From Clostridia bacterium (GTDB lineage: Bacteria; Bacillota; Clostridia; Oscillospirales; Acutalibacteraceae): a stretch of 33,561 nt of DNA. The translations under genes were made by a program, and so were the position numbers. Shown here one piece after another: positions 22,138-29,930 of this stretch; position 1 is the first letter of the stretch; every line of letters begins with the position of its first letter. The notes under the pieces were generated by a model. The model did not search any database and was not told the origin of the DNA. It saw only the letters and a program-made list of their open reading frames with translations. The stretch covers positions 1-33,561 of the forward strand of contig CAAGBN010000043.1 in the NCBI GenBank assembly GCA_900768075.1. The letters run 5' to 3'.

Positions 22138-23436
22138 ATGCCAATCTTCAAACCTGAAATTGAATGTGCATCAAGAAATTATCTTCATGCGCTTCAGTCA
22201 GAAAGACTTGTAAAAATGGTAGAAAACGCTTATAACAATGTACCCTTTTACAAGAAAAAATTCGACGAAATGGGACTCAAGCCCGAAGATATCAAATCAA
22301 TTGACGATATCACAAAGCTTCCCTTTACTGTAAAAACCGATCTTCGCGATAACTATCCTTTTGGCCTTTTTGCAAGACCTCAGAGTGACATTGTCCGTAT
22401 CCACGCTTCGTCAGGCACAACAGGTAAGGCTACAGTTGTTGGCTACACTCAGAACGATATCGAAGTATGGTCAGACGGTGCTGCAAGAGCTATCTGTGCA
22501 GCAGGCGGTAAAAAAGATGATATTATCCACGTTTCATACGGCTACGGCCTTTTCACAGGCGGTCTCGGTCTTCACTACGGTGCTGAAAAATTAGGTGCTA
22601 CTGCACTTCCTGTTTCATCAGGTAACACAAACCGTCAGATTCAGCTTCTTCAGGACTTCGGTTCAGATATTATCTGCTGTACTCCTTCATATGCTATGTT
22701 CATCGGTGAAACCGTAAGAGAAATGGGCATTGATCCCAAGACTCTCAAGGTTCGTTCAGGCATCTTCGGTGCTGAGCCCTGGACAGACGAAATGAGAAGA
22801 GAAATCGAAAAGCTCCTTGATATCAAGGCTTATGATATCTACGGTCTTTCAGAAATCGCAGGTCCCGGTGTAGCATATGGCTGTGAATGTCAGGACGGAT
22901 TACATATCTGTGAGGATTACTTCTATCCCGAAGTAATCGATCCCGATACCCTCGAAGTTCTTCCCGACGGTGAGTACGGTGAGCTCGTATTCACATGTAT
23001 CGGTAAGGAAGCTCTTCCCCTTATAAGATACCGTACAAGAGACATCTGTGCTCTCACAAGAGAAAAGTGTGCTTGCGGCAGAACAACAATCAAAATGACC
23101 AAGCCCAAGGGCAGAAGTGACGATATGCTTATTATCCGTGGCGTAAACGTATTCCCCTCACAGGTTGAGCACGTTCTTCTTTCACTTAATATGACACCAA
23201 ACTATCTGATTATTGTTGACAGAAAAAATAATCTTGATATAATGGAAGTACAGGTAGAAATGATGCCCGATATGTTCTCAGATACAGTTAAATCTCTCGA
23301 AAACACTGAGAAAATGATCGAAGCAGCACTTCAGTCAACTCTCAACATCCACGCTAAGGTTCGTCTTATGGAGCCCGGTGCACTTCCCAGAAGTGAAGGC
23401 AAGGCTAAGAGAGTTATCGACAACAGAAAGTTTTAA
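22138..23436 (+). CDS. paaK: Phenylacetate-CoA ligase family, second copy
   Basis: This 432-aa paralogue of the protein at 18393 has the phosphate loop ASSGTTGKATV (90-100), AYDIYGLSEIAGPG as the aromatic motif, RYRTRDI and GRSDDMLIIRGVNVFPSQVE. The loop carries GTTGK, as in typical PaaK, whereas the first copy has GTTGN. Two diverged ligases flank iorAB, so they probably differ in aryl-acid preference or in direction of use. The ribosome site is AAAGGAT about 10 nt upstream. The ACT-domain gene starts 36 nt after the stop. Confidence 0.93.
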   Translation: MPIFKPEIECASRNYLHALQSERLVKMVENAYNNVPFYKKKFDEMGLKPEDIKSIDDITKLPFTVKTDLRDNYPFGLFARPQSDIVRIHASSGTTGKATVVGYTQNDIEVWSDGAARAICAAGGKKDDIIHVSYGYGLFTGGLGLHYGAEKLGATALPVSSGNTNRQIQLLQDFGSDIICCTPSYAMFIGETVREMGIDPKTLKVRSGIFGAEPWTDEMRREIEKLLDIKAYDIYGLSEIAGPGVAYGCECQDGLHICEDYFYPEVIDPDTLEVLPDGEYGELVFTCIGKEALPLIRYRTRDICALTREKCACGRTTIKMTKPKGRSDDMLIIRGVNVFPSQVEHVLLSLNMTPNYLIIVDRKNNLDIMEVQVEMMPDMFSDTVKSLENTEKMIEAALQSTLNIHAKVRLMEPGALPRSEGKAKRVIDNRKF

Positions 23437-23472
23437 TTAATTTCTATCAGATTAAGAAAAGGAGAAACCATT

Positions 23473-23907
23473 ATGATTATTAAGCAGATTTCAATTTTTG
23501 TTGAAAACAAAAAAGGCAGACTTGCAGAAATTACAGAAACCCTTTCAAAAGCAGGCGCTAATATCAGAGCTCTTTCAATCGCAGATACAACCGACTTCGG
23601 TATTCTTCGTATCATCGTTGACAAACCCGATGTGGCTGCTGCGTCTCTTAAGGAAGCAGGCATTACAGTTTCAGTAACAAATGTTATTGCAATCGGTATC
23701 GAAGACGTACCCGGCGCTTTCTCAGTACCTATGAGAATTCTCTCCGATGCAGGCATCGATGTTGAATATATGTATGCTTTCATCACAAGAAAAAGCGAAA
23801 AGGCATATGTTATTCTTCGTGTTGCAGATAACGATGCTGCTGCAAAGGTTCTTCTTGAACAGGGCGTTGAGCTTCTCGATGAAGAGGGCTTCCACAGCTT
23901 AATGTGA
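23473..23907 (+). CDS. Tandem ACT-domain protein
   Basis: This 144-aa cytoplasmic protein consists of two ACT domains (about 1-66 and 70-144). Each starts with the usual beta strand and the glycine turn where ligands bind (ENKKGRLAEIT and EDVPGAFSVPMRIL). ACT domains bind amino acids, and stand-alone tandem forms often accompany iorAB/paaK genes in Clostridia and archaea. It is probably the amino-acid-responsive regulator of the ligase or oxidoreductase, or of the operon. This is inferred from family and position; no DNA-binding domain is present. The ribosome site is AAAGGAG. A strong terminator ends the cluster. Confidence 0.9.
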   Translation: MIIKQISIFVENKKGRLAEITETLSKAGANIRALSIADTTDFGILRIIVDKPDVAAASLKEAGITVSVTNVIAIGIEDVPGAFSVPMRILSDAGIDVEYMYAFITRKSEKAYVILRVADNDAAAKVLLEQGVELLDEEGFHSLM

Positions 23908-23916
23908 TTTTACTTT

Positions 23917-23957
23917 CAACCGAGGGTACTTATGTGCCTTCGGTTGTTTTTGTTTTT
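23917..23957 (+). terminator. Intrinsic terminator of the aryl-acid cluster
   Basis: CAACCGAGGGTAC (23917-23929) pairs with GTGCCTTCGGTTG (23934-23946), followed by two T-runs. Confidence 0.85.
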
Positions 23958-23984
23958 ATATGATATTTACTTCAGGAGAAAGCT

Positions 23985-25424
23985 ATGAAAAACATTACTC
24001 TATCAATGAATAATGCTTCAAAGACCAACGGTGGCATTTTTGAGGGTTGGGGCACAAGTCTTTGCTGGTGGGCCAACAGAGTCGGCTTAAGTGAAAAGCT
24101 GACAAAGGACAGTGCAAGACTCTTCTTCTCAAAAGAAGATGGCCTCGGTCTTAATATAATGAGATATAATATCGGTGGCGGTGACGACCCGACTCACAAC
24201 CATATTAAACGTACCGACTCGGAAATGCCGGGTTGGTGGAAATATGACGGGGATAAGAAAGACTTTGTCTTTAACGGAGACACTGACAAGAATCAGCTTG
24301 CGGTTTTACTTGAAGCCTATAAAGCTTCAGGCGATGATGCCTATGTGGAAGCCTTTTCTAATTCTCCGCCCTATTATATGACAGTCAGTGGTTGCAGCTC
24401 AGGCGGTAAGAATCCTCTTGCCAACAATCTTAAAAAATCGCAGATTGTACCCTTTGCAAAATATCTTGCTGAGGTTTGCGACTATATTCAGACTAATTAT
24501 AAGGTAAAAATCAAAAGTCTTGCCGCTATGAACGAGCCTTTTACTAACTATTGGCGCTACTTCTCTGAAAAGCAGGAGGGCTGTCACGTATCTCCCGGCA
24601 AGATGCAAAGCAGTGTGCTTATTGCAACTGCAAATGCCCTCATAGAGCAAAATCTTCACGATATCACCGTAACTGCCACTGATGAGACCAACACCAAGCG
24701 TCAGCTTAAGGCTATGAGAAAATTGAGCAGTGAAGCTCTCGGTGTTGTGGGCAGAATCAGCACTCACACCTATGAAAAAGCAACTGCAGGTATAGGAAAG
24801 CTCGCAAGAGAAAAGGGTAAAAATATCTGGATGAGCGAGACAGACTGGAGCAGCACAGCAGGTGAAAACCCGGGCGAAATGGGCCCTGCTTTATGGCTTT
24901 GCAAAAAAATAATAGAGGATATGAATACTATCTCACCATCTGCGTGGGTTATATGGCAGATTGTTGCCGCATACATTTCCCGCGTACCCGACAGTAAGGG
25001 CAGACTTGATATGCCTGACTTGCCCGATATTACTCAGGGCTTCTGGGGAACTGCCTTTGCCGATATAGATAAAGAGGAGATATATCTCACTCAGAAGTAC
25101 TACGCTTTCGGTCAGTTCAGCCGTTATATCAGACCTGGTATGACCGTCATACATACTGATAAAAGCTCTCTCGGTGCATATGATAAAAATACAGGCAGAC
25201 TTGTGCTTGTCTGCATCAACGCCAAGGAAAAGGATGAGAGTATCACTGCTGTTTTCAACACTTTTTCAAAAGGTATGCGGAAAATCACACCCATCCGCAC
25301 CTGCGGAAACATCAAAGACGGTGAGCATTGGAATGAACTGCCCTCATTTACTGCTGACAACAATGAATTCAGCTTCAGTCTCAAGGGCAACAGCATAACA
25401 ACATTCCTTATAGATAAAGTATAA
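23985..25424 (+). CDS. Glycoside hydrolase family 30 enzyme
   Basis: This 479-aa retaining glycosidase is probably of the endo-beta-1,6-galactanase/beta-1,6-glycosidase type within GH30. It opens with FEGWGTSLCWWANRVG (about 19-34), typical of this group. The acid/base is E184 in AAMNEPFTNYW and the nucleophile is E285 in WMSETDWSS. The (beta/alpha)8 barrel occupies about 1-375; the C-terminal beta domain (about 390-479) ends with ITTFLIDKV. There is no signal peptide, so it works inside the cell on imported oligosaccharides. AGGAG lies 6 nt before the ATG. No transporter is adjacent. The exact linkage it cuts is uncertain. Confidence 0.87.
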   Translation: MKNITLSMNNASKTNGGIFEGWGTSLCWWANRVGLSEKLTKDSARLFFSKEDGLGLNIMRYNIGGGDDPTHNHIKRTDSEMPGWWKYDGDKKDFVFNGDTDKNQLAVLLEAYKASGDDAYVEAFSNSPPYYMTVSGCSSGGKNPLANNLKKSQIVPFAKYLAEVCDYIQTNYKVKIKSLAAMNEPFTNYWRYFSEKQEGCHVSPGKMQSSVLIATANALIEQNLHDITVTATDETNTKRQLKAMRKLSSEALGVVGRISTHTYEKATAGIGKLAREKGKNIWMSETDWSSTAGENPGEMGPALWLCKKIIEDMNTISPSAWVIWQIVAAYISRVPDSKGRLDMPDLPDITQGFWGTAFADIDKEEIYLTQKYYAFGQFSRYIRPGMTVIHTDKSSLGAYDKNTGRLVLVCINAKEKDESITAVFNTFSKGMRKITPIRTCGNIKDGEHWNELPSFTADNNEFSFSLKGNSITTFLIDKV

Positions 25425-25430
25425 AATTAC

Positions 25431-25474
25431 AATACTTCCCTTGGCATACCAAAACCTCGGGAAGTATTCTTTTT
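25431..25474 (+). terminator. Intrinsic terminator of the GH30 gene
   Basis: AATACTTCCC (25431-25440) pairs with GGGAAGTATT (25459-25468), with a small TTGG/CCAA hairpin in the loop, followed by TTTTT. Confidence 0.85.
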
Positions 25475-25475
25475 G

Positions 25476-25504
25476 TTGACATAGGAAATAAAACTTGATA
25501 TAAT
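25476..25504 (+). promoter_or_regulatory. Consensus sigma-A promoter of the cytidylyltransferase operon
   Basis: TTGACA (25476-25481), a 17-nt spacer ending TGA, and TATAAT (25499-25504): perfect -35, spacing and -10, plus an extended -10. It starts 2 nt after the preceding T-run, so expression is probably strong and independent of upstream genes. Confidence 0.85.
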
Positions 25505-25550
25505 TACAGTGTATGAAAATATCGACTTTAAATTAACGGAGGTTATTTTT

Positions 25551-26255
25551 ATGAATATCGGTTTAATTATTGCAGGCGGCGTTGGCCAGAGAATGAAGAT
25601 GAATGTACCCAAGCAGTTCATCAAGGTTTTAGGCAAGCCCATTATGATTTACACTCTTGAAGCATTTGATAAAAACGAAAATATCGACGAGGTTGTTGTA
25701 GTGTGCCTTAAGGGCTGGGAAGACAAGCTTAAGAAATGGTGCGATGAATACGGCATCAAAAAGCTCAAGCACATCGTTCCCGGTGGTAACACAGGTATGG
25801 AATCACTTCGCAACGGTATGCAGGCTCTCAAGGAAAACTATCCCGAGGATTCAATCATCGTTATCCACGATGCAGTTCGTCCCCTTATTTCAAGTGCTAT
25901 CATTGATACAAACATCGAAGGCGTTAAGGAATTCGGTACAGCTATCACTTGTGTGCCCACAACAGAGGCTCTTCTTTACAGTGAAGATATGATCGGTTCA
26001 GAAAAGATTGTTGACAGAAACCTTATCGCAAGAACTCAGACTCCTCAGTCACTTTATCTTTCAAAGTTCATCTGGGCTCACGAAGAAGCTATCAAGCGCG
26101 GTATCGAGGATACAGTTGCAACCTGTACTCTTCTCGTTGAGCTTGGTGAAAACGTTCACATCGTCTGGGGTGAAGAAACAAACTTCAAGGTAACAACTGC
26201 AGAGCACATCGCTCTCATGGAAGCATATATCAAGGTCGGAGCAATCGGTGGCTGA
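25551..26255 (+). CDS. IspD/TarI family cytidylyltransferase, TarI-like
   Basis: This 234-aa cytoplasmic nucleotidyltransferase starts at the ATG at 25551 (MNIGLIIAGG) with GGAGGT upstream; the longer frame has no ribosome site. The CTP-binding loop is IIAGGVGQRMKMNVPKQF (6-23). HDAVRPLIS lies near 104-112, and RTQTPQ follows. The AGG form of the loop, where IspD usually has AAG, and the neighbours (a nucleotide-sugar type SDR and AraD, no other isoprenoid genes) favour a pentitol-phosphate cytidylyltransferase making CDP-ribitol or a similar precursor for cell-surface polymers. An IspD role (4-diphosphocytidyl-2-C-methylerythritol) remains possible. It overlaps the next gene by 8 bp if that gene starts at GTG. 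Confidence 0.85.
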   Translation: MNIGLIIAGGVGQRMKMNVPKQFIKVLGKPIMIYTLEAFDKNENIDEVVVVCLKGWEDKLKKWCDEYGIKKLKHIVPGGNTGMESLRNGMQALKENYPEDSIIVIHDAVRPLISSAIIDTNIEGVKEFGTAITCVPTTEALLYSEDMIGSEKIVDRNLIARTQTPQSLYLSKFIWAHEEAIKRGIEDTVATCTLLVELGENVHIVWGEETNFKVTTAEHIALMEAYIKVGAIGG

Positions 26256-27309
26256 TATGACAAATATAGTTAAAGCTGATATTGAAAAAATCGCTTCTGC
26301 TCCCCTTTCCTGGCATAAGCTTCAGGGCAAAACCGTTCTTGTAACAGGTGCTACCGGTTTCATCGGCTCATTCATCATCCACGCTCTTATGAAAAAATGG
26401 GAGGATGAGGGTCTCGATGTTAAAATCCTTGCCCTTGTAAGAAATGCAGACAGAGCAAGACAAGCTTACGGTGAATATGAAGCAAAGGGCAGACTTTCTT
26501 TCCTTGTGCAGGATGTTTGTCAGCCTCTTCCTACAGATAAAAAAGCAGATTTCATTATCCACTGTGCATCAAATGCCGCACCCAAGGAATACTCTATGTA
26601 TCCTGTTGAAACTATGAAGACTAACTTCTACGGAACACTTAATCTTCTTGATTATGCTAAGGCTGTGAAAGCTGAAAGCTTCCTTTACGTTTCAACCATT
26701 GAGGTTTACGGCACAACTCACGGTGTTGACAGAATTGACGAGGACACCTACGGTGAAATCGACGCTATGAAAGTTCGTTCCTGCTACCCCCTTAGTAAAA
26801 AAGGCTGTGAAACTCTCAGCATAAGCTATGCAGATGAATACGGTCTTAATGTTAAAATCGGCAGACTCAGCTATATTTTCGGCCCCGGTATGAAAGCAGG
26901 CGACTCAAAGATTGTTGCAGTTTTCCCGAAATGCATTGCAGACGGCGAAAACATTGTTATGAAGAGTAAGGGCGAGCAGCTTCGCTCATACACTTATGTA
27001 ACAGATGCAATCACAGGTCTTCTCACTGTACTTCTTGACGGTGAAAACGGCAATGCTTATAATATTGCTTCAAAGCTTTGCATCACAACTATCGCAGGTA
27101 TTGCTCATACTCTTGTTGAGTCTTATCCCGAAAAGGGTCTTAAGGTTATTTTTGACCTGCCTACAGAAGCTGAAGCAAAAGGCTTCTCACTTATTGAAAA
27201 CGCTGTTCTCTCTTCAGAAAAGCTTGAAGCTCTCGGCTGGGAGCCCAAGACAGACCTTGTAACAGGTCTTAAGAATGTTGTTGAAGAGCAGATTGAACTT
27301 AAGGTGTGA
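26248..27309 (+). CDS. NAD-dependent epimerase/dehydratase (extended SDR)
   Basis: This 353-aa protein has the Rossmann motif VTGATGFIGS (32-41), the substrate/cofactor segment HCASNAAPKEY (105-115), the catalytic Ser/Thr in YVSTIEVYG (147-155) and the YxxxK pair Y180/K184. FGPGM and the RSYTYVTDAI stretch are typical of nucleotide-sugar 4-epimerases, dehydratases and decarboxylases. The frame opens at GTG (26248) with GGAG 6 nt upstream; an ATG at 26257, 2 nt after the upstream stop, is an alternative that drops three residues. Placed between a cytidylyltransferase and AraD, it probably modifies a CDP- or other nucleotide-linked sugar. The precise reaction is unknown. Confidence 0.88.
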   Translation: MADMTNIVKADIEKIASAPLSWHKLQGKTVLVTGATGFIGSFIIHALMKKWEDEGLDVKILALVRNADRARQAYGEYEAKGRLSFLVQDVCQPLPTDKKADFIIHCASNAAPKEYSMYPVETMKTNFYGTLNLLDYAKAVKAESFLYVSTIEVYGTTHGVDRIDEDTYGEIDAMKVRSCYPLSKKGCETLSISYADEYGLNVKIGRLSYIFGPGMKAGDSKIVAVFPKCIADGENIVMKSKGEQLRSYTYVTDAITGLLTVLLDGENGNAYNIASKLCITTIAGIAHTLVESYPEKGLKVIFDLPTEAEAKGFSLIENAVLSSEKLEALGWEPKTDLVTGLKNVVEEQIELKV

Positions 27310-27314
27310 TTTAA

Positions 27315-28013
27315 ATGTTAGAACAACTCAAAAAAGAAGTTTTAGAGGCTAACCTCTTGCTTCCGAAATATAATCTGGTTACTTTCACCTGGGGTAATGT
27401 CAGCGGTATTGACAGAGAAAAAGGTCTTATCGTCATTAAACCCAGCGGTGTTGAGTACGAGGGAATGACTGCTGAACAGATGGTGGTTGTTGACCTTGAG
27501 GGTAATGTTGTTGAGGGTGACCTTAACCCCTCATCTGACACTGCTACTCATATTGAGCTTTACAAGGCTTTCCCCGAAATCGGCGGTGTAATTCATACCC
27601 ACTCCCCTTGGGCAACCTCATGGGCTCAGGCAGGCAGAGATATTCCTGCTTACGGCACAACTCACGCTGACTACTTTTACGGTGAGATTCCCTGCACAAG
27701 ACAGCTGACACCTGAAGAGGTTGAAAGGGCTTACGAAAAAGAAACAGGTACTGTTATCATTGAAGCCTTCAGAGAAAGAGGTATTGATCCTGTAGCTGTA
27801 CCCGGTGTAATCGTCTATAAGCACGGGCCTTTTGCCTGGGGCAAGAATCCTAATCAGGCTGTTCACAATGCTGTTGTTATGGAAACTGTGGCTAATATGG
27901 CATATCACGCTGAGCAGATTAATCCTCAGGGTACACCTATTGAGCAGTATCTTTTAGACAAGCATTATATGAGAAAGCACGGTCCCAACGCATATTACGG
28001 CCAGAAGAAATAA
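27315..28013 (+). CDS. araD: L-ribulose-5-phosphate 4-epimerase, class II aldolase fold
   Basis: This 232-aa enzyme interconverts L-ribulose-5-phosphate and D-xylulose-5-phosphate. Zinc ligands H94 and H96 lie in IHTHSPWATSW and H170 in YKHGPFAWG. D75 in PSSDTATH is the residue equivalent to E. coli D76, and the C-terminal AYYGQKK holds the catalytic Tyr. Length and C-terminus match E. coli AraD (231 aa) closely. It starts 5 nt after the SDR stop, so it is co-transcribed. No araA or araB is present, so its role here may be to supply or drain pentose-phosphates for the cytidylyltransferase branch rather than to degrade arabinose. That is inference. Confidence 0.92.
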   Translation: MLEQLKKEVLEANLLLPKYNLVTFTWGNVSGIDREKGLIVIKPSGVEYEGMTAEQMVVVDLEGNVVEGDLNPSSDTATHIELYKAFPEIGGVIHTHSPWATSWAQAGRDIPAYGTTHADYFYGEIPCTRQLTPEEVERAYEKETGTVIIEAFRERGIDPVAVPGVIVYKHGPFAWGKNPNQAVHNAVVMETVANMAYHAEQINPQGTPIEQYLLDKHYMRKHGPNAYYGQKK

Positions 28014-28015
28014 CA

Positions 28016-28070
28016 GAGCGCGTTTTGATTACTTTTCCGCGCCAGGAAAAGTAATGCCCCGCGGCGAGCG
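28016..28070 (+). repeat. Post-stop double-hairpin element, copy C
   Basis: It starts 2 nt after the araD stop. ATTACTTTTCC (28028-28038) pairs with GGAAAAGTAAT (28045-28055) around the conserved CGCGCCAG core. The second hairpin is GCC/GGC, and it ends GAGCG. It lies between the stop codon and the terminator. Confidence 0.78.
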
Positions 28071-28085
28071 ACGATACAAAAAAAC

Positions 28086-28117
28086 TAAGAGGTAGGATTA
28101 AACCTACCTCTTTTTTT
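28086..28117. terminator. Bidirectional terminator between araD and the Fn3 gene
   Basis: GAGGTAGG (28089-28096) pairs with CCTACCTC (28103-28110). Plus strand: followed by TTTTTTT. Minus strand: followed by TTAGTTTTTTT. Confidence 0.85.
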
Positions 28118-28130
28118 ATGTCTTTTTATA

Positions 28131-28188
28131 TGTCCTCGCCGGACAGGCGTTCTTTTTGCTGTCGCCAAAAAAGAACCAAAAACGCGAT
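28131..28188 (-). repeat. Post-stop double-hairpin element, copy D
   Basis: Read on the minus strand directly after the Fn3 gene: CGCGTTTTTGGTTC, stem TTCTTTTT/AAAAAGAA with loop core GGCGACAG, then CGCC...GGCG and GAGG. It mirrors copy C across the shared terminator. Confidence 0.75.
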
Positions 28189-28197
28189 GATTTTTTA

Positions 28198-29079
28198 TTA
28201 ATCTGCTCTGTTCTTTTCAACCGAGATGATCTTTCCGCTGACTGCATTTACCTCATACTCATATTCATAGCCATTATAATCGAACTCAACCTCATATACC
28301 TTTATGCCGTTTTCTCTGTCAAGCTTGCATTCGAAGAATTTAACCTGACTCTTCTGAAGACCTGCATGACCCAGGGCAACCTCTTCTGCCTTAGCCTTGC
28401 TTATAAGCTTTTCACTGTTGCTACTTACACTTGCAGCAGTGCCGTTTGTCTTCACTGTGAGAACATCTGAATATTCACCGAAGTTGTTTTTACCGTCAAC
28501 CTTGAAATTAGCTCTCACCTTGAACTTGTAGCTTGTGCCTTCTTTAAGACCTGACACCTTAGCTGATGCGCCTTTAACGGCTGCCTTCTGAACATATTTG
28601 CCCTGTGCTGCATCGTAAACATATACTCTGTAGCCTGTTGCTCTTTTAACAGCTGTCCATTTGAGAGTTACGCTGTTCTTTGTTTTAGCGCTTACTTTAA
28701 CATTTTCAACCTCATCAGGCTCTGTTGCAACCGAAAGAACTGAATATGCTGAATAGTCTGTGCCTGCAGCCTTTTTGTCATAGGCTCTGACTCTGAACTT
28801 ATATGACTTAGCACTTACAAGATTTTCTGCTTCAAAGAAGTTCTTGCTTGTGTTGCCAAGCTTCTTCCATTTGCCTGTGCTGTCATTATAAACATAAACC
28901 TGATAACCGTCTGCACCTGTAACCTTTGACCACTTGAGATTCACTTCGTCGTCATCCACATCGTATGCGGTGAGGTTTGCTACCTTTGCCAGAGAAGCTG
29001 CTGAGGATGTGAGTGTGAGTGCTGAGAATGCTAATAATGTAACGAGTAATACTGATAATAATTTCTTATATTTTTTCAT
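28198..29079 (-). CDS. Secreted fibronectin type III protein with C-terminal PepSY-like domain
   Basis: This 293-aa exported protein has a signal peptide (MKKYKKLLSVLLVTLLAF..., cleavage probably after SSAA near residue 28). Two Fn3 domains follow at about 30-122 and 124-212, each with the W...Y...Y pattern (LKWSKVTGADGYQVYVY and LKWTAVKRATGYRVYVY). A Ser-rich linker and a PepSY-like domain (about 225-293, KAKAEEVALGHAGL ... YEYEVNAVSGKIISVE) complete it. I chose the ATG at 29079, preceded by AAAGGTGG; the longer frame begins at a GTG inside that site. The protein has no visible sortase or SLH anchor. Fn3 suggests binding to surface or extracellular partners; PepSY domains often inhibit or chaperone peptidases. 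No partner peptidase is adjacent. Confidence 0.87.
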   Translation of the reverse strand: MKKYKKLLSVLLVTLLAFSALTLTSSAASLAKVANLTAYDVDDDEVNLKWSKVTGADGYQVYVYNDSTGKWKKLGNTSKNFFEAENLVSAKSYKFRVRAYDKKAAGTDYSAYSVLSVATEPDEVENVKVSAKTKNSVTLKWTAVKRATGYRVYVYDAAQGKYVQKAAVKGASAKVSGLKEGTSYKFKVRANFKVDGKNNFGEYSDVLTVKTNGTAASVSSNSEKLISKAKAEEVALGHAGLQKSQVKFFECKLDRENGIKVYEVEFDYNGYEYEYEVNAVSGKIISVEKNRAD

Positions 29080-29172
29080 AGTGTTTACCACCTTTCTTTT
29101 ATTTGCGATAACTCTTTTCTGTTATCTTGATTACATTATATGCCTCAAAGATTAAAGTTTCATTAGACGATT

Positions 29173-29853
29173 TTATTTTTTTATATTTTTTTCTATTCTT
29201 GTTACAGTGAGCTTTTCGCCATCAACCTTAAAGCCGATTTCGTATTCTGCAAAGCTGAAGCCATACTCCCTTTCAGGGTCATTCTGATATGAGGGTCTCG
29301 GATCACCCTGCAATACACCTAAAAGCTCAGAGCGTTTCTCTTTCGGTACTCTGTTAAGGAAATCTTCACTGATTATAACCTCAAGTCTTCTCTCGCCTAA
29401 GCTTTCCGTAAAACCGCCTTTAGCCTCAGGTATACTGTCACAATAAGCAAGATAGGGCTTGATATCATAGATGGGAGTGCCGTTCATAATATCACAGCCA
29501 CTGACATAAAGCACTGTGCCGTATTCGGGTTCATAATCTATCTTTTCAAGCCTCACACAGGAAAGACCTATTGAGTTAGGTCTGAATGGTGAGCGTGTAG
29601 CAAAGACGCCCATACGCTTGTTACCGCCTAAAAGAGGCGGTCTTACTGTAGGCTTCCAGCTTTCTTTTTTTGCTTCGCTGAACTCCCATAAAAGCCATAT
29701 ATGGCTGAAATCCTCAAGACCTTTGAAAGCCTCAGCTATACTATACTCTTTTTCGAATATAATTTTGCCTGTGATTTCTTTGACGAGTCCACTTTGTCTT
29801 GGCAGACCGAATTTAGTTTTAAAATCTGTATGTATATGTGCGATAGGTTTCAT
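29173..29853 (-). CDS. trmO: tRNA (N6-threonylcarbamoyladenosine(37)-N6)-methyltransferase TrmO
   Basis: This 226-aa SAM-dependent methyltransferase of the TsaA/TrmO beta-barrel family methylates t6A37 in ANN-decoding tRNAs. Diagnostic motifs are PRQSGLV near residue 18, LEDFSHIWLLWEF (about 46-58), the SAM-binding GVFATRSPFRPNSIGLS (about 82-98) and SGCDIMNGTPIYDIKPYL (about 118-135). DPRPSY near the C-terminus is also typical. The length is normal for the longer bacterial form. It has its own promoter. The Fn3 gene follows about 90 nt downstream with no terminator between, so read-through is possible. Confidence 0.93.
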   Translation of the reverse strand: MKPIAHIHTDFKTKFGLPRQSGLVKEITGKIIFEKEYSIAEAFKGLEDFSHIWLLWEFSEAKKESWKPTVRPPLLGGNKRMGVFATRSPFRPNSIGLSCVRLEKIDYEPEYGTVLYVSGCDIMNGTPIYDIKPYLAYCDSIPEAKGGFTESLGERRLEVIISEDFLNRVPKEKRSELLGVLQGDPRPSYQNDPEREYGFSFAEYEIGFKVDGEKLTVTRIEKNIKK

Positions 29854-29882
29854 TTTATCAGCCTTTCAATTATATTATATCA

Positions 29883-29911
29883 ACTATACACTAAAACTTT
29901 ATCTTAGTCAA
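29883..29911 (-). promoter_or_regulatory. Sigma-A promoter of trmO
   Basis: On the minus strand, TTGACT (29911-29906), a 17-nt spacer and TATAGT (29888-29883), about 30 nt before the ATG. Confidence 0.65.
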
Positions 29912-29930
29912 ACAAAAACCGCCTGACTTA

